64,000 nucleotides of DNA from assembly GCF_028389875.1 (NCBI RefSeq), contig NC_084702.1:66127582-66191581 (forward strand). The letters are read 5' to 3'. Under the pieces are notes generated by a model. That model saw nothing but the letters and a program-made list of their open reading frames with translations. It was not told where the DNA came from and did not search any database. Of the stretch, positions 37,701 through 49,572 are shown piece by piece. The stretch comes from Rhea pennata (Eukaryota > Chordata > Aves > Rheiformes > Rheidae). Both the position numbers and the translations under genes were made by a program. Within the stretch, counting starts at the first letter, position 1; each line of letters opens with the position of its first letter.

Positions 37701-39368
37701 GTCTGTCCTTTCTTGTGCAAAACCTTGCTCACATCACTGACCTTGCTGAAGCTCTGCAACTCAATCACTTCGAGGACTAACTCACTGCAGAGTCTCTCTT
37801 TTCAGGTATTTAAGTTACAGGAAATTCCTGTGCGAATCTCTCTCCCTTATTATGTTTTAGCTAAGCTCTCAGGTTTTATCCAAATTCTCCTGTTTCTACT
37901 GAGCTTACAGATCAATGTATTTCACCACCATTTCAGTCAACACAAACACCCTTGCAGTTCTGCTCTGTCCTTCCTGTTTTCCAGGTTGCACTGTGCTGCT
38001 ACCAGGCACAGACATCAACATTCATAACGTACACAGGCAAGAGACAGGAGAAGCAACCTGGATTAGAACTACAAAGCTGCACAGGAAAATAGTTTTGTTC
38101 ACCACAAAGGACTTGTTAATGCTAGAGCAGGAGCAAATATCCAGGATAAGTTACGAGCAAGCACTGCTACTGAAACTATGGTGACAGATTCTAGAAAAGT
38201 AATCTTCTCCCGGTTTGTTTGCCTTTTTCTAATTCAAGACCTTTTTCATTCATGGGAGTTCTTGCTATCCTTTCGAGAGCGAGCTGGCTTTACTCTAGTT
38301 AAATCTGTCCTGGTAGATGCTGACTATTGTTTCTTGAATCAGAGTGGTTGAGGTTGGAAGAGACCTCTGGAGATCATCTAGTCCAACCTCCCTGCTCAAG
38401 CAGGGTCACCTAGAGCATGTTAGACAAGGTTGCATCCAGGCAGGTATTGATTATCTCCAGAGAAGGAGACTCCACAACCTCTCTGGGCAACCTGTCCAGT
38501 GCTCTGTCACCCTCACAGTAAAGAAGTTCTTCCTAATATTCAGGTGGAACTTCCTGTGTTTTAGTTTGTGCCTGTTGCCTCTTGTCCTTGAGCCTGAACA
38601 GCTTATCCATTCTAAGACATCTTCAGGACAAGATAAGAAAAGGAGGTGTTTGATATATCACATAAGGCTATTTCTTAACTGGATAAAAGCATGCAAAAGA
38701 TGCAAGTGCTTATTAAGCTTATATTTGTGTCTCTAAATCACATAGGAAAAGAAAGTTGATTTCTTGTACCCTGCTTTAATTCTACATTAAAATAATGAGC
38801 AGATACCACAGAAGCAAATAGTCAATCTTATTTCAAGCTTTGAAAAAGTTTGTACAAGTTCTTTGCATGGATGCAGTTTGCTCAAGTTAGGGAGAAATAT
38901 TTTAACAATGTTTTGGAAATACTTAGACAACATCTTAAATATAGCACTGCAGTTTCAAAGAGGGCTTCTATCTGAAAATATTTAGCCCCTTGGTTGAAAA
39001 AAATGAAGCACTCTTACTAACCACTGCTGGAAACTCCTTTTAAAACCTTGGGGTGCACAGAAAGAAGGAAGCCCACCTGCACCTCGCAGACCTGTACACA
39101 AATAGGAAGCAGGTGGGTTTTTTTGGTTTTGCTTTTCTTAAACTAGCCCAGTTTGACAACTGGCCCATGGGAAAAAATGGACAGCTTCCCAGCACAGCTT
39201 TCAGAATTCTCTGTCTACCAACAGGCCTATACGCCTATACGTACCATCTACGATCAGAGTGATATCTGTAAACTGGTCCTGCTCACGTTGTTCATTCAAT
39301 CTATCCAGAATAACTTTATAATGTTCTGGGAACTCCTGGATGCATTCCATTGTCTCTTCAGCTTCCAT
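28058..39368 (-). CDS. ZNF131: ZNF131, BTB zinc-finger transcription factor (complete CDS, six coding exons)
   Basis: ZNF131 is a nuclear BTB/POZ C2H2 zinc-finger protein that binds DNA and regulates transcription. Joining complement exons 39245-39368, 37419-37520, 36525-36669, 33968-34656, 31269-31399 and 28058-28717 gives an unbroken frame of 616 residues; human ZNF131 is 623. Every junction has GT/AG sites and phases match. Domains: BTB at about residues 24-120; a basic segment KNKLKKRKI at about 141-147, a probable nuclear signal; an acidic linker to about 190; zinc fingers at about 265-285, 292-313, 332-352, 360-380, 396-416 and 424-445; and an acidic, Glu/Gln/Val-rich tail ending EKVDD. 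Finger 4 ends in Cys rather than His (C2HC). The tail is the part most diverged from human. A non-coding first exon lies in CpG island 3. NIM1K follows it on the same strand and SELENOP diverges from it. Confidence 0.95.
28718..31268 (-). other. ZNF131: ZNF131 intron between exons 5 and 6
   Basis: No additional exon seen. A compound A/TA/CA microsatellite lies at 29225-29280. A minus-strand open frame at 29326-29667 has no recognisable similarity. Confidence 0.7.
29225..29280. repeat. Compound poly(A), (TA)n, (CA)n microsatellite
   Basis: About 16 A bases, then an A-rich interruption, about 6 TA units, then CATACA and CA units. It is inside a ZNF131 intron. Confidence 0.88.
31269..31399 (-). 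CDS. ZNF131: ZNF131 coding exon 5 (finger 4 and start of finger 5)
   Basis: Begins with the canonical linker GEKPFEC. Finger 4 (CPNCHERFARNSTLKCHLTAC) has ligands Cys-Cys-His-Cys. The exon ends YECQ, just after the first cysteine of finger 5, so the intron splits that finger. The acceptor is TTACTAG and the donor GTCAG|GTGAGT. Confidence 0.95.
31400..33967 (-). other. ZNF131: ZNF131 intron between exons 4 and 5
   Basis: AT-rich intron. I find no extra exon or mobile element in it. Confidence 0.65.
33968..34656 (-). CDS. ZNF131: ZNF131 coding exon 4 (acidic linker and fingers 1-3)
   Basis: This is the largest exon, at 689 bases. It begins RNKENSSPLE, passes through a basic patch and an acidic stretch (EPVEIEVEIAEGTIEVED), and then encodes three C2H2 fingers: FHCEKC...HMKTH, YKCDIC...HLTCYH and HICQYC...HLRKH. 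The acceptor is TTTTTTACAG and the donor ACACAG|GTAAGA. Confidence 0.96.
34657..36524 (-). other. ZNF131: ZNF131 intron between exons 3 and 4
   Basis: AT-rich intron without recognisable features. Confidence 0.65.
36525..36669 (-). CDS. ZNF131: ZNF131 coding exon 3 (BTB C-terminal half)
   Basis: Encodes GVSNMAFRHLIEFTYTAKL and continues to the helix ending QMLEAIKALEI. The acceptor is TAAACAG and the donor ATCAG|GTAAAC. It is phase 1 in and phase 2 out. No standalone ORF marks this exon; splice sites and homology define it. Confidence 0.94.
36670..37418 (-). other. ZNF131: ZNF131 intron between exons 2 and 3
   Basis: Short intron with nothing further recognised. Confidence 0.65.
37419..37520 (-). 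CDS. ZNF131: ZNF131 coding exon 2 (BTB core)
   Basis: Encodes HHFKAHKAVLAACSQFF and continues to TQEPLVEIE, the classic BTB dimerisation core. It is flanked by the acceptor TTTCTAG and the donor GAAG|GTAATC, and is phase 1 at both ends. Confidence 0.95.
37521..39244 (-). other. ZNF131: ZNF131 intron between exons 1 and 2
   Basis: Intron interrupting the BTB domain. It carries the CR1 fragment at 38338-38610; otherwise nothing is recognised. Confidence 0.65.
38338..38610 (-). mobile_element. CR1 LINE 3' fragment in ZNF131 intron
   Basis: The reverse complement of the CR1 3' region begins GGTTGAGGTTGGAAGAGACC, followed by the conserved stretch through CTCCACAACCTCTCTGGGCA and beyond. It covers the last part of ORF2 and the 3' end and is 5'-truncated. 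It lies in the same orientation as ZNF131 transcription. Confidence 0.9.
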
Positions 39369-39383
39369 GGCGAAAGGACTGGT
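39245..39383 (-). CDS. ZNF131: ZNF131 coding exon 1 (start codon, residues 1-41)
   Basis: The acceptor TTTTGTAG precedes the exon and the donor is GATG|GTACGT. The ATG at 39366-39368 opens MEAEETMECIQEFPEH, essentially the human N terminus. The bases from 39369 to 39383 are 5' UTR. The exon ends in phase 1 within the first strand of the BTB fold (FTDITLIVDG). Confidence 0.95.
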
Positions 39384-42300
39384 CTACAAAAGATATTAGC
39401 AGAATAAGAATATTGTGCCACTCTGTAAATACACACAGTCAAATTAGTATAAAAATATGAACTAGCTGAAAATTTTTAATAGACTACAAAAAAATCAATA
39501 GAAACACAGAATTATTCACCTGATTTTAGCTAGCAGGTAGGACACACCTGGGTTAAAGTACAGTATGGCCTTACTTATACACAAAGACCAGTCAAACTCT
39601 TGGCCAATACACAAGAGTATTTCTTCTACCAATTCAGCAGAGACCCATCGTCCTCAAAGCAGATAACGCATGGATGCAACATCTTCACAGCTGACTACTG
39701 AACAGTATCTCAGGAGCACGTCAGAATCTTTACACAGTTCCTTCATGCTATTCTACCAGTCCCCTTTACGGGCAAACAGTTCTTAAAATTTTCAATTTTA
39801 AGCTACATTATAGATCTAGTTAACACAAGATGTTTACTTCCCTTAAATAACAATGTACTAAGGCAGCACTTCCCAGCTTTTGAGCACACAGGATTTGCCA
39901 GGGACTTAAAGCATTGTTACATTCAAGAGCAAAGAACATATTATTCACCCAGCCTACTTACCTTGCAGGAGAAGTGTAAAATATTATTTTCCAACCTTTT
40001 GAAATTGGCACACAAATCATAAGTTTATAATCTGACATTCCTTCCTTCCTTATTATACAATAAATGTAGCTGGGTGTGTGATTTATGGAGGTTCTCAAAT
40101 GAGATCAAGCAAAATCTCTGTGCCAGTGGATGAGATGTGGATGTTAGTCTGCTGTTTATGCAAGAGAACCTCTGGGAAAAGTCCAAACACTTGAAGAAAA
40201 GCATTTCACAAGCTAACTTAAGGTAAAATGACTTCAGATCTGCCCAGCAGCACTTCAACTCCCACATTCACATTGCTATCACACTGAGAGCATCTTACAA
40301 ATAGCAAAGACATTTCAGAACTACACTAGCAATTTATTTTCAGAGTCAAACTCACTTTGAAAAACAGTGGTTTCTGAGAGAAAACAATAATTAGGCTTGA
40401 ATAAGTCTCAAATACACATGAGAAATACCTTCACTATATTGTTTTACTTAGTATGGGCAAAATAAGTTTCATAAACCTGCTCAAAACCAAAGAGAATAAC
40501 AAGCTGAAAATTAGGAGAGCAGCTAGCATTAAACCTAACAGACTGCAGAGCAGGAAGTGTATAGTGTGACAAATAAGCCAATGTGCCAGAAAAAAACACA
40601 TCTGAGCTGCCGCTTGCTAACTCCCCAGTTCAGCTGTTTAAGTTCTGCCTCACTTCAAACACACATACTAGTAATGGGGTTTGATGGAAGCAGAGAGGAG
40701 AAAAATTACTGGGTTACAATAGAGGCAAATACTTCTTTATTGCTAGCAGACATCAAATAGAGGAAATCATGAAACTCCTATTTTCAGCACAAGACAGACT
40801 CTTCCTTGTATCTTAGGAAACTGTCCCACGGAGAAGAGTCGTTTTGCGAAGTGTCAGGGGAGGGAGGGAAGAGCAGAAGCATTTGCTTATGGAAGTCTAG
40901 TTCTACCTCTTATCAGTACTTTGCTAATTGGATGGCAAAACATATGTCAGGCTCTTAAAGCATGCAGAGAAGACCAGCCTAGGGGAAGGGATTGGGGGCA
41001 GAAGGAGAAGGTGAAATGAAAGAATGCTGTTCCTCCTGTTTTCACTTCACTTCTGTTACAGTGAACCTAAGATGACCAGCAACTCCTGCCTTTCCTTTAC
41101 CATCTGGTGTCCCACATAAAAGTCTCATGTGAGAGAGACTTATCAGCTTCCTTATCAGCTGTTTACTTCATTGTTTAATTCTGTCTATTTTTGACAAGAC
41201 ATACAAAGATAGATGACTTGAAGTTAAAAGTAAAATTTCCTCAAAGTTAAAAAGTACTTGTTACAGTATCACTTGTGTATTCTCATTTTAAACTCTGTGG
41301 TACTGCAGAAAAACAACATAACAGCATACGTCAGCAGGAATACTTTGAAGGCAGAAGTGAGCAATACAGCACCAAGAGAAAAATCTTGGTAACATAACAA
41401 GGAAGACAGGCAGAAGAGACCTACTTAACAGTTACAGGCAGGCTTACAGGTAAGTGATAGAAACTATATTTACTACTTGATTCTCTACTTAGATTTTCTT
41501 GGAAGACTCCATTACAGGCCTGACTTAACCGTAGCAGCTTGCGAAATTCACGTGACATGCGTAACATCTACAAACTGTTGCTAATAACTACTTCAGTGAA
41601 GCCATACTACTACTACTACTCTCCTGGACCACAACAGGAACTCCTCTTATCTCAGGCATCAGACAAAACGCTCTCTCTGCCTGCACTGGCCAGCTCCGAC
41701 CGTGGCTCGGCCTGCAGGCAGGCCGAGGGCCCTCACAGCAGACCGGCCGAGCAGGGGCCAGCTGTGGCTGCTTTTCGCAGGCACCACAAGAAGGCAGAAC
41801 CGGAGGGGGCTTTTGGAAGATGACAAGCAAACTGCTCTGCTGGAAGTAGCCGCTTCGCCTCAGGAGCGGGAGGGAGGAATGAGGCATTCTTTTAAGCGCA
41901 AGGGGCGAGCACGAGGCAGCGCGCCCGGCCTCGCTGCCCAGATCGCCTCGCTAACGCGCTGCCCTCGCTCCAACGCGCTTCGCTACGCCCAGCTCGGAGG
42001 GAGAGCAGCGACGCGAATGCGCCTCCCGCGGCGCCTGAGAACAGCGGCTGCCCGGGGAGGAGGCGACCGCCACCGCGGCCCGCCGCTCCCGACCGGCCGG
42101 GCCCGGCGCAGGGGGCCGCGCTGAGCCGGGCGCGGCGGCGGCCCCGGCCCCTCCCGGCCGCGCGGAGGCGCCACGCGCGCCGCCGCCCCCGGGCGCCGCC
42201 GCCGCCGCCGCGCCCGGCCCCAGCCCGCGCCGCGGGGCGCCCCAGGCCCAGCCCCGTTGGCGGCCGCCGGTGGCAGTCAAGAGCACCTCTGCCAATCGCG

Positions 42301-42650
42301 CGGCCGCGGCTGAGCCCGCCCCGGGCGGAGGAGCCAATGAGCGCTCGCCGAATCCCGGGAGCGGGAGAAGGCGGAAGGCCTAGCGAGCGCCGAGCGCCCG
42401 GCGGGCGCGGGCGCTGCGGGAGCGGCGCGGGGGGCCGCCGGCAGGGCGAGCATCCCCCGGGCGCGCCCCCGAGACGGGCGCCGGGCCGCGGCCGGCCCGA
42501 GCCCCACGCTCGGCGGCACCGCCGGCTCGTTAGTCGTTATTACGTCATCAAAGCGCGCATTAAATCGATCCCTTTTCAATTCCCGGCCGGGCCGCGCCCC
42601 GGCGGCGCGCGCGGCCCCGGCGTGGGGAGGGGGGTCCGCCCGGTACTCAC
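39384..42650 (-). other. ZNF131: ZNF131 first intron
   Basis: Separates the non-coding exon in CpG island 3 from the start-codon exon. No coding exon is seen. The right end merges into the CpG island. Confidence 0.65.
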
Positions 42651-43105
42651 GGCCGGGATCCCCTCGCCCCTCCGCGCCGGCTCTGCCGTTGCCGCTTCCT
42701 GCTCCCCAGCACGCCGAAAAGCGGGGCGGGCGCCGGCCAATCGCGACTCGCATTCCCGGCCTGCACCACGCGGCGGAAGTGACGGCCGCGTCACCTTTAA
42801 CACGACAGGACGCGCGGGCGCCGGGGGAGGGGCTGGCCGGGCCGGTGCCTGCTGGGAGTTGTAGTCTCGGGGGAGGCGCCGCGGCGGCCGTTGGGGGCGG
42901 CCGTTGGGGCGGGCGCAGGCGGGAGGAGGCGCGCCCGCGGCGGGCCGCTCGCAGCAGGCCTTTTGCAGGGCCGCCGGCAGCCCGCCAGCGGGAGCGGCGC
43001 GTGCTCGTGCGGCGCGGCGGAGCCGCAGGAGCCGGTGGCGGCGCCGCCGTTTGGCGCCGCGCGGCGGGAGGCGGCCTGGGCTGTTCCTCCTCGGGCAGGG
43101 GCGGG
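41880..43105. promoter_or_regulatory. ZNF131: CpG island 3, ZNF131 promoter
   Basis: A very CpG-rich block about 1.2 kb long at the ZNF131 5' end. Elements visible by eye: CCAAT at 42292-42296, 42334-42338 and 42737-42741; a full CRE/ATF site TTACGTCA at 42540-42547; an ETS/GABP-type CGGAAGTGACG at 42774-42784; and CTGGGAGTTGTAGT at 42852-42865, whose reverse complement ACTACAACTCCCAG is the conserved ZNF143-type promoter motif. There is no TATA box. This is a typical housekeeping promoter. Large open frames in it on both strands are composition artefacts. Confidence 0.88.
42651..42850 (-). other. ZNF131: Probable ZNF131 non-coding first exon
   Basis: A perfect minus-strand donor GTGAGT (reverse complement of ACTCAC at 42645-42650) puts the last exon base at 42651. 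It is followed by about 3.3 kb of intron to the acceptor of the start-codon exon. The 5' end is not determined; I placed it near the ETS and ZNF143-type motifs, where such promoters usually start. Confidence 0.55.
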
Positions 43106-44514
43106 CCCGTCTCGGAACATGAGAGAAAAATGCAATTAAATGCATTATTAAAATGAGACTAAACACTGCCATTTTCCCCAGACCTCAAGTCTGCTTTCAT
43201 CAGTTTCATAAATGAACCAACAAGTCTGTGCAAATCAGTACAGTAACCGCAGGGACTGCAATACTTGTCTGCCCTTACCATAAGATCAAAAAAACCCACA
43301 GCCCCTTATATATGTGTATTTTGATTGCTGAAGCAAAATGCTTGTGTCTGCTCTTCCAGACATACTTTGGAAAGTTATATTGCTGTTATTTTGTGGCAGT
43401 GAGGATGTTACTGAGTGGGATCTGCCACAGTATTCTGAAAATCAGATTGGAGCAGGGGCTGGGAATACTTTTCACCTCCAGCCTTTACAAACATGAATCT
43501 ACATTCACTTGACCGTCTTTTCCAGCTCTTACTCCTCACTGGACCAACCTTCCTCTATGAAACATTTGTTTTTACAAATATGTAAGACAAACACACCATG
43601 TAGTTATTATTTTATAATTAAGTGGTATTCAAAATGAGTACTGTTAAGTCGCATCAAAAATGCCTGTGCTATATACCATACCCTGCAACGACATTTTGCT
43701 CAGCAGTTTTAAGTGTTCCTTTCGTGGGCTGCCTCTATCCCATGTAGGTCTAAGTTCCCACAACTCTTCCATTAAATTGAATAAGAAGAAAGTAGCTGAG
43801 CAGCATCTAGCAGCTCTAAGAGAATTGCTGGTTTATTTGGATGAGATGCCTTAGGAAAAGAAAACCGTAGTTGCCAGTCTGACTATAATTGCTCCGTCCA
43901 GTGTCATGTCAAAGGTTGGCAACATGAAACTACGATTTTTCTTCTAGGCCACCAGTCTTCCTGGGCATCCATAGTCAGCAGGGACTTCGTATGTTGTCAC
44001 CAAATGAAAACTTACTTGTCCAAATAAGCCAGCGCGATAATTTAACTTGTCAAAACCAACACTATGATCATCCCTTTGAGTCATTATGCCAATCTGAACA
44101 ATAGAAGAGCTGCCACATGCAATGGTAAATGTTTTTATGAGCTTACCCGCATAATTGCTGTTAATGAGCTTGTTTTATGAACTTTCTCAGCACTAACCCC
44201 TAGCACCAGATCTACATGATTTTCTTCACCCTGTTCCTCCTTCGTTAAATGGACAAATGCCTGTGAAGTTGATGCACCACAGAAATCCAACAACATCACA
44301 TCAAATAAAAATTCAGTCAAGTTCATTTTAATGTTTTCATATAGTCTCATAAATTGAAGTGTTTGTTCAGTGTTTTATCATACACTACTACAGAAAGATT
44401 GCCAGTTTTATCAGTGCTAATGGTTTGTAATATAACATAAAGAGGTTTAAAGTCCCTCTTATTTCCTCGTGTTATTGCTTGATGGATAAGCCAATGTGAT
44501 AAAATTATTTTTTG
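43106..44514. other. Spacer upstream of ZNF131
   Basis: AT-rich intergenic sequence between the ZNF131 CpG island and the CR1 element. No exon recognised on either strand. Confidence 0.55.
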
Positions 44515-45728
44515 TATTAATAGGTCTGTTTAGACTAACCAATCTGATAGCCGCCTGTGATGGAATGACTGGGTGGGTAGATGAGGGGAGAGCAGTGGAT
44601 GTTGTGTACCTTGACTTCAGCAAGGCTTTTGATACTGTCTTCCATAACATCCTCCTAGATAAGCTCAGGAACTGTGGGTTAGATGAGTGGACAGTGAGGT
44701 GGATTGAGAACTGGCTGAAAGGCAGAGCTCAGAGAGTCGTCATCAGTGGCGTGGAGAGGCTGGAGGCCTGTGGCTAGTGGTGTCCCCCAGGGCTCAGTAC
44801 TTGTTAGTCAATGACCTGGAGGAGGGGAGAGTGCCTCCTCTGCAAGTTTGCCAATGATACCAAGCTGGGAGGAGTGGCTGACACACCTGAGGGCTGTGCT
44901 GCCATTCAGAGAGACCTGGACAGGCTGGAGAGCTGGGCGGAGAGGAACCTCAAGAGGTTCAACAAGGGCAAGTGCAGAGTCCTGCACCTGGGGAAAAATA
45001 ACCTTAGGCACCAGTACAAGGTGGGGGCTGACCTTCTGGAGAGCAGCTCTGCAGAGGAGGATGTGGGAGTGCTGGTGCATGACAAACTACCATGAGCCAG
45101 CAGTGTGCCCTTGTGGCGAAGAAGGCCAACGGTAGCCGGGGCTGCATTAGGAAGAATGTCGCCAGCAAGTCAAGGGAGGTGATCCTGCCACTCTACTCAG
45201 CCCTGGGGAAGCCTCATCTCGAGTGCTGAGTCTGGTTCTGGGCTCCCCAGTACGAGAGAGACATGGAGCTACTGGAGAGAGTCCAGCGTAGGGCTATGAA
45301 GATGGTCAGAGGGCTGGAGCACCTGCCCTATGAGGAACAGCTGCGAGAGCTGGGCCTCTTCAGCCTGGGGAAGAGAAGACTGAGGTGGGATCTTATCAAT
45401 GTGTACAAGTACCTGAAGGGAGGGTGTCAAGGGGACGGGGACAAGCTCTTTTCAGTTGTCCCATGTGACAGGGCAAGAGGCAATGGGCAGAAACTGAAGC
45501 ACAGGAAGTTCTGCCTGACCGTGAGGGGGAATTTCTTCCCTGTGAGAGTGATGGAGCACTGGACAGGTTGCCCAGAGAGGCTGTGGAGTCTCCTTCTCTG
45601 GAGATCTTCAAGGCCTGCCTGGATGCAACCCTGTCTACCATGCTCTAGGTGACCCTGCTGAGCAGGGAGGTTGGACTAGATGATCTCCAGAGGTCCATTC
45701 CAACCTTACTGATTCTATGATTCTATGA
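44515..45728 (+). mobile_element. CR1 LINE, degraded ORF2 reverse-transcriptase fragment with 3' end
   Basis: A 5'-truncated CR1 non-LTR retrotransposon, the longest in the window. Translated pieces include VVYLDFSKAFDTV (reverse-transcriptase motif), the tail of the RT region, [18 protein letters not shown] and [12 protein letters not shown]. It ends with two copies of the ATTCTATG octamer at about 45712-45728. It is inactive. The frame breaks at 44775-44777. The segment between VPQGSVL and NDLEE is shortened relative to CR1 proteins. The catalytic FADD motif reads FAND. Several frames are needed to follow the protein. Confidence 0.93.
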
Positions 45729-46791
45729 TTTTTGGTCTAGGAGTGGTCTGCCACACCTATTCTTGCTTTCTTCTATGTGGGAGTACTTTAAAGAGTGTTG
45801 ATGCCTTGTGCATTTAATAATTATAAAGGCTCACTTCAAACTATAATGAGTCTAATTTTTAGCTGAAGTACTGTATCTTGAATAGGTTGTAATTCAAACA
45901 GAAATAATGCTAAAGTTACCACTGTAGGACCAAAACGCAGTACAACTAACAGTCTTTCAGACTTTCCATTCCAACTCCTCATTATCAAGACTGCTGGATT
46001 GCTTATTTTTCATCAATTTATGTTTTTTTTTTTCTGACCATTTGCTTTTTCCCCCTGACATCCCCAACATCTTCCATGTTGTTTCTTTCTTTACTTTTTG
46101 CTTACGGCTTTACTCTTCTAATTGTCCTGTTGCAGGTCAGATGGGAGCAAGTAACTCATAATTTGTCCTAAAGCTTTTTAAAGATAAAATTTAAATTTCA
46201 AATTTAAAAATTTTTAAAGATAAATTTAGACTAGCTGATATATTACTTTTCAGGTTCTTCTTTTTTTCTCTTAGAGATGGGTGCAATGTTTGCCCACAGC
46301 TACCTCTCTGATTTATGACAGTTTTGTTACAAATGAATACAATTTAGTTTTAAGTCCCAAAATAACCTGGTCTATAGTTCATTTATTTATGTGAGAAAAA
46401 ATATTAAGTAAACCACCTGTAGCATCCAAATGATCTTATCTATATCTTTTCTATTCAATCCATATTAGTCATTTCTATGGCTAATAACTCCGTATGCTTT
46501 TTTCCTAATAACATGTGACTTGCTTTTTCCAAAATCACCTCAGCAGCACTCTGGAGAAATTTGTATTCATGAAGATAACCTGATAAAACTTCTGGCACAA
46601 CATTCAGCTGAGAATAATAGCAAGCTTAGGAAGAATATGTGTTTCCTTCCAGCTATGAGCTTTTTACTGCAGTGTTAAAGAAGGTAGAGAACGTTCAACC
46701 AGACTGAGTGTTTGCAGGCTGTCCTGTGGAGTGGCATTAAGCAGCAGAGAGCACAAAATGAATACTAAACTAACCACAGAAAAGTGTGATT

Positions 46792-46855
46792 AATGCATTT
46801 ACTTTCTTTAATAAAAAACCCTCATTTAATGCATTTCCCTTCTTTAATAAAAGAC
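46792..46855. repeat. Imperfect short tandem duplication
   Basis: TAATGCATTT followed by CTTTAATAAAA and ACC occurs twice with a period of about 38 bases. It is a small local duplication. Confidence 0.6.
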
Positions 46856-47219
46856 CTTGTCTGAAGAAATGAAGGAATTAAACTGCAGATATGAAATCAA
46901 ATATTAAGAAGCCCTGCTTATATGCAACATTGAGTAGATACCATTTTCCAAAAGCAGCTGAGTCAGATTTTAAGTGAAGGCCAAAAGGGACCATTAGATT
47001 ATCTAGCCAAAGGCTATCCACCAAGCAGTCTGTGAGGCAGACACAACTTGCTGGAGATTCCTGTCTGGCTTCCTAAATGGTTTTGAAAGCCTTTTAGTGC
47101 ACTCAGATACGCCCAGATGTATATCCCCACCACACTGTCCTTCATTATGATTGGATGATTGCCCCAAAGAGGTGTAGAACCCTGATAGTCATAATGGGGC
47201 CTTTTCTGGCTTCTTCTAT

Positions 47220-47248
47220 TAAAAAAAAAAAAAAAAGAAAGAAAAAGG
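47220..47248. repeat. Poly(A)/A-rich run
   Basis: About 16 A bases and then GAAAGAAAAAGG. Simple repeat. Confidence 0.8.
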
Positions 47249-49532
47249 TCTTATGAAATCAACAGCTCATCCCTGTAGTGATATCAATCATTTGTAAGAA
47301 ATCTTTTCTGTAGCAGAAGACTAAAAAAGTCTCCATTGTGCAGTGGCTCAGACAGTCATGCCTAGAGCAGGCCAGATGTATGCTATTACGCAAGAGAAAA
47401 ACATGTCTACAGTGCTGCTTTGATACACACTGAAACAATACCAGTGACTGTTTAATTTTTTTGAAGAAAAATTAAGGTTGGTTGTGCCTCAGCCAGTGTG
47501 ATAGACAGCATTCTAATTCTCCTCATCCTATTACTATTTCAAGAGAGAAGGAGAGATATAAGAAGTTAACGACAGTGAAGATGCTAGTGATAATTATAAA
47601 ATGCAATACTTAAAAACTGTCACATGTGGAACTCTGAATTGTTTGATGTTAAAAATCCTTAAATGGTACACCTGTGAGAAAAAGATATCAGCTTGTTCCT
47701 TGGTTGTCTTTAAGTTTTTGGAAGAAATGCACAGCTCTTGCAGGATGTGCATTTATTTTTACTCAGTATTTTCTGCTGCCTTACAAACTCCAGGTTACTG
47801 TGCTGTAACCTCACAAAATCAGCTAACAAAATCAGTGAGATCAGAGTTTGGGGAATGCTGCAAGAGAAAAGGATTAAAATCTAGCCTTTTTATCCAAATA
47901 TTTTCTTTTAAATTATTCTAAGTTTCTGGAAGATGAAACAAGTCTAAGAATTTAAGGTTTATGTTTCAAAAATCCTACTGATTTGGATCTGTAAAGGCAT
48001 GAAAAGCATGCCTAAAATAATTGTATAATGACTTAGGGTTTAAATAAAAGTGTTAAGTATTTTGGTAGTTTTTCCTTTTATCATAGTGTAAATTCAGCGT
48101 ATCTTGGCTATGTCAGTATTTATCTGGGAAACCTCTTAAGGAATATTTATGTAGAAAGGTTACGTAAGTTTTCTGTTTCAGTAAATAAATATCATGCTAT
48201 TTTCTGTATGGGTGTGCATTGTTCATTGTAGGTAGAAATAACATATACACACACTGTATGTAAGCACATTCTACATATAGACATACATCTTCAATGGTAA
48301 CCCAGATTTTCACAAGGAAACCTTCTGTACTCTGATTTGCAAAAATGTTTTGTGTTTTTGATACACAAAGGTTAACACAGGACATGAAATGTGATGATTT
48401 TTCTAGGTTTCTTTAATAATCCATGGAAATCTGTACTATCTGAAAAGGTTTAAAGCTGAAATGGTAGACGAGGTTTTGGCTTATTCCACCAGCAGTTCTG
48501 CTGTTCCACATATTATACATGTAGAAACATTAAAAGTTAATTTTAAATTCCCTCTTTCAGACCATATCATCTTACTAGAAAGCTGTAGATCTATGGACTA
48601 TCTTATTGCTGAGAAGACATAATGTCCGGCTGATACATTCTTAAAATGTTCATCATACATAAAAATTTACTTTGGATCCTAGAGCCCGTAATCAGAAATG
48701 TTCCACGTGCAATTAAGACGATACTAAGGGCAATAAAAACTGGGAAAGCAAGCAGTCTAGAAATACTAATTCCCAATAACTAAGGGAAGATTTTTTCCTT
48801 CAAGAACTTTTTCCCTTCTAGCACAGCCTTCCATCCATGCAAGACTGTGTGCGCTATGTGGCTAACTGTACCTGTGCCGATTAAAAAAGGCATCTCCTTT
48901 TGCAGTAACACAGATGGAGCGGCCACCACAGCACATGTGCTCTTGAAAGAACCCCTGGCCTCTATCCCTCCTGTCATTTAAGTTTTTAAGATCATCCTCA
49001 TCTACTATCCACACTGTAAACCTCAAACAGGTGCTAAAAAGAGCCTTAGCCTGAGCCACTGAGGGCACAAAGATTTGCCTAAACAAAAGATGCAGAAGGA
49101 AGCCCTGCATTTGGCTGCAGAATTTGGTATCTTTAACCCTTAATGACCATTGATTATATATTTTGTAACTTACTTCAGGGACATCTCTGTGTTAAAAAAT
49201 AATCAGAAATTTTATCATTAACTTAGAATTTTTATAAGTGATGAGTTGTGAAGAAAAGGGAAAGATAATTTAGAAATATTTATTGTTAAATACTGCTATT
49301 ACTGCAGTCACAGGATTACTTATGTATCTAGTTTTCTGATCTCTCTCTCCATCAGAATGCCTGCTAGCAGTATTAAGAAAATGTTCTGCAGCTTTATTGC
49401 CATTTGCCAGCATTTTTAAAGTGCTACAAGTTTTTTCACTTCACATTCATATTTTGTTTCCTCTTCTTGAGTTCACACAGGAAATCTGGCAAAGATTGTG
49501 ATGCAGCATCAGCAGAACTCCCTAAGTTGTCT

Positions 49533-49572
49533 GTTTTCTTTTTTTTTTCTTTTTTTTTTTCTTTTTTTTTTT
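49533..49572. repeat. T-rich tract with C interruptions
   Basis: Three blocks of about 8-12 T bases separated by single C bases. Confidence 0.85.

Noticed and set aside
42337-43172. Several 110-200-codon ORFs on both strands in CpG island 3
   Set aside because: Low-complexity Arg/Ala/Pro/Gly translations on all frames, caused by base composition in the ZNF131 promoter.
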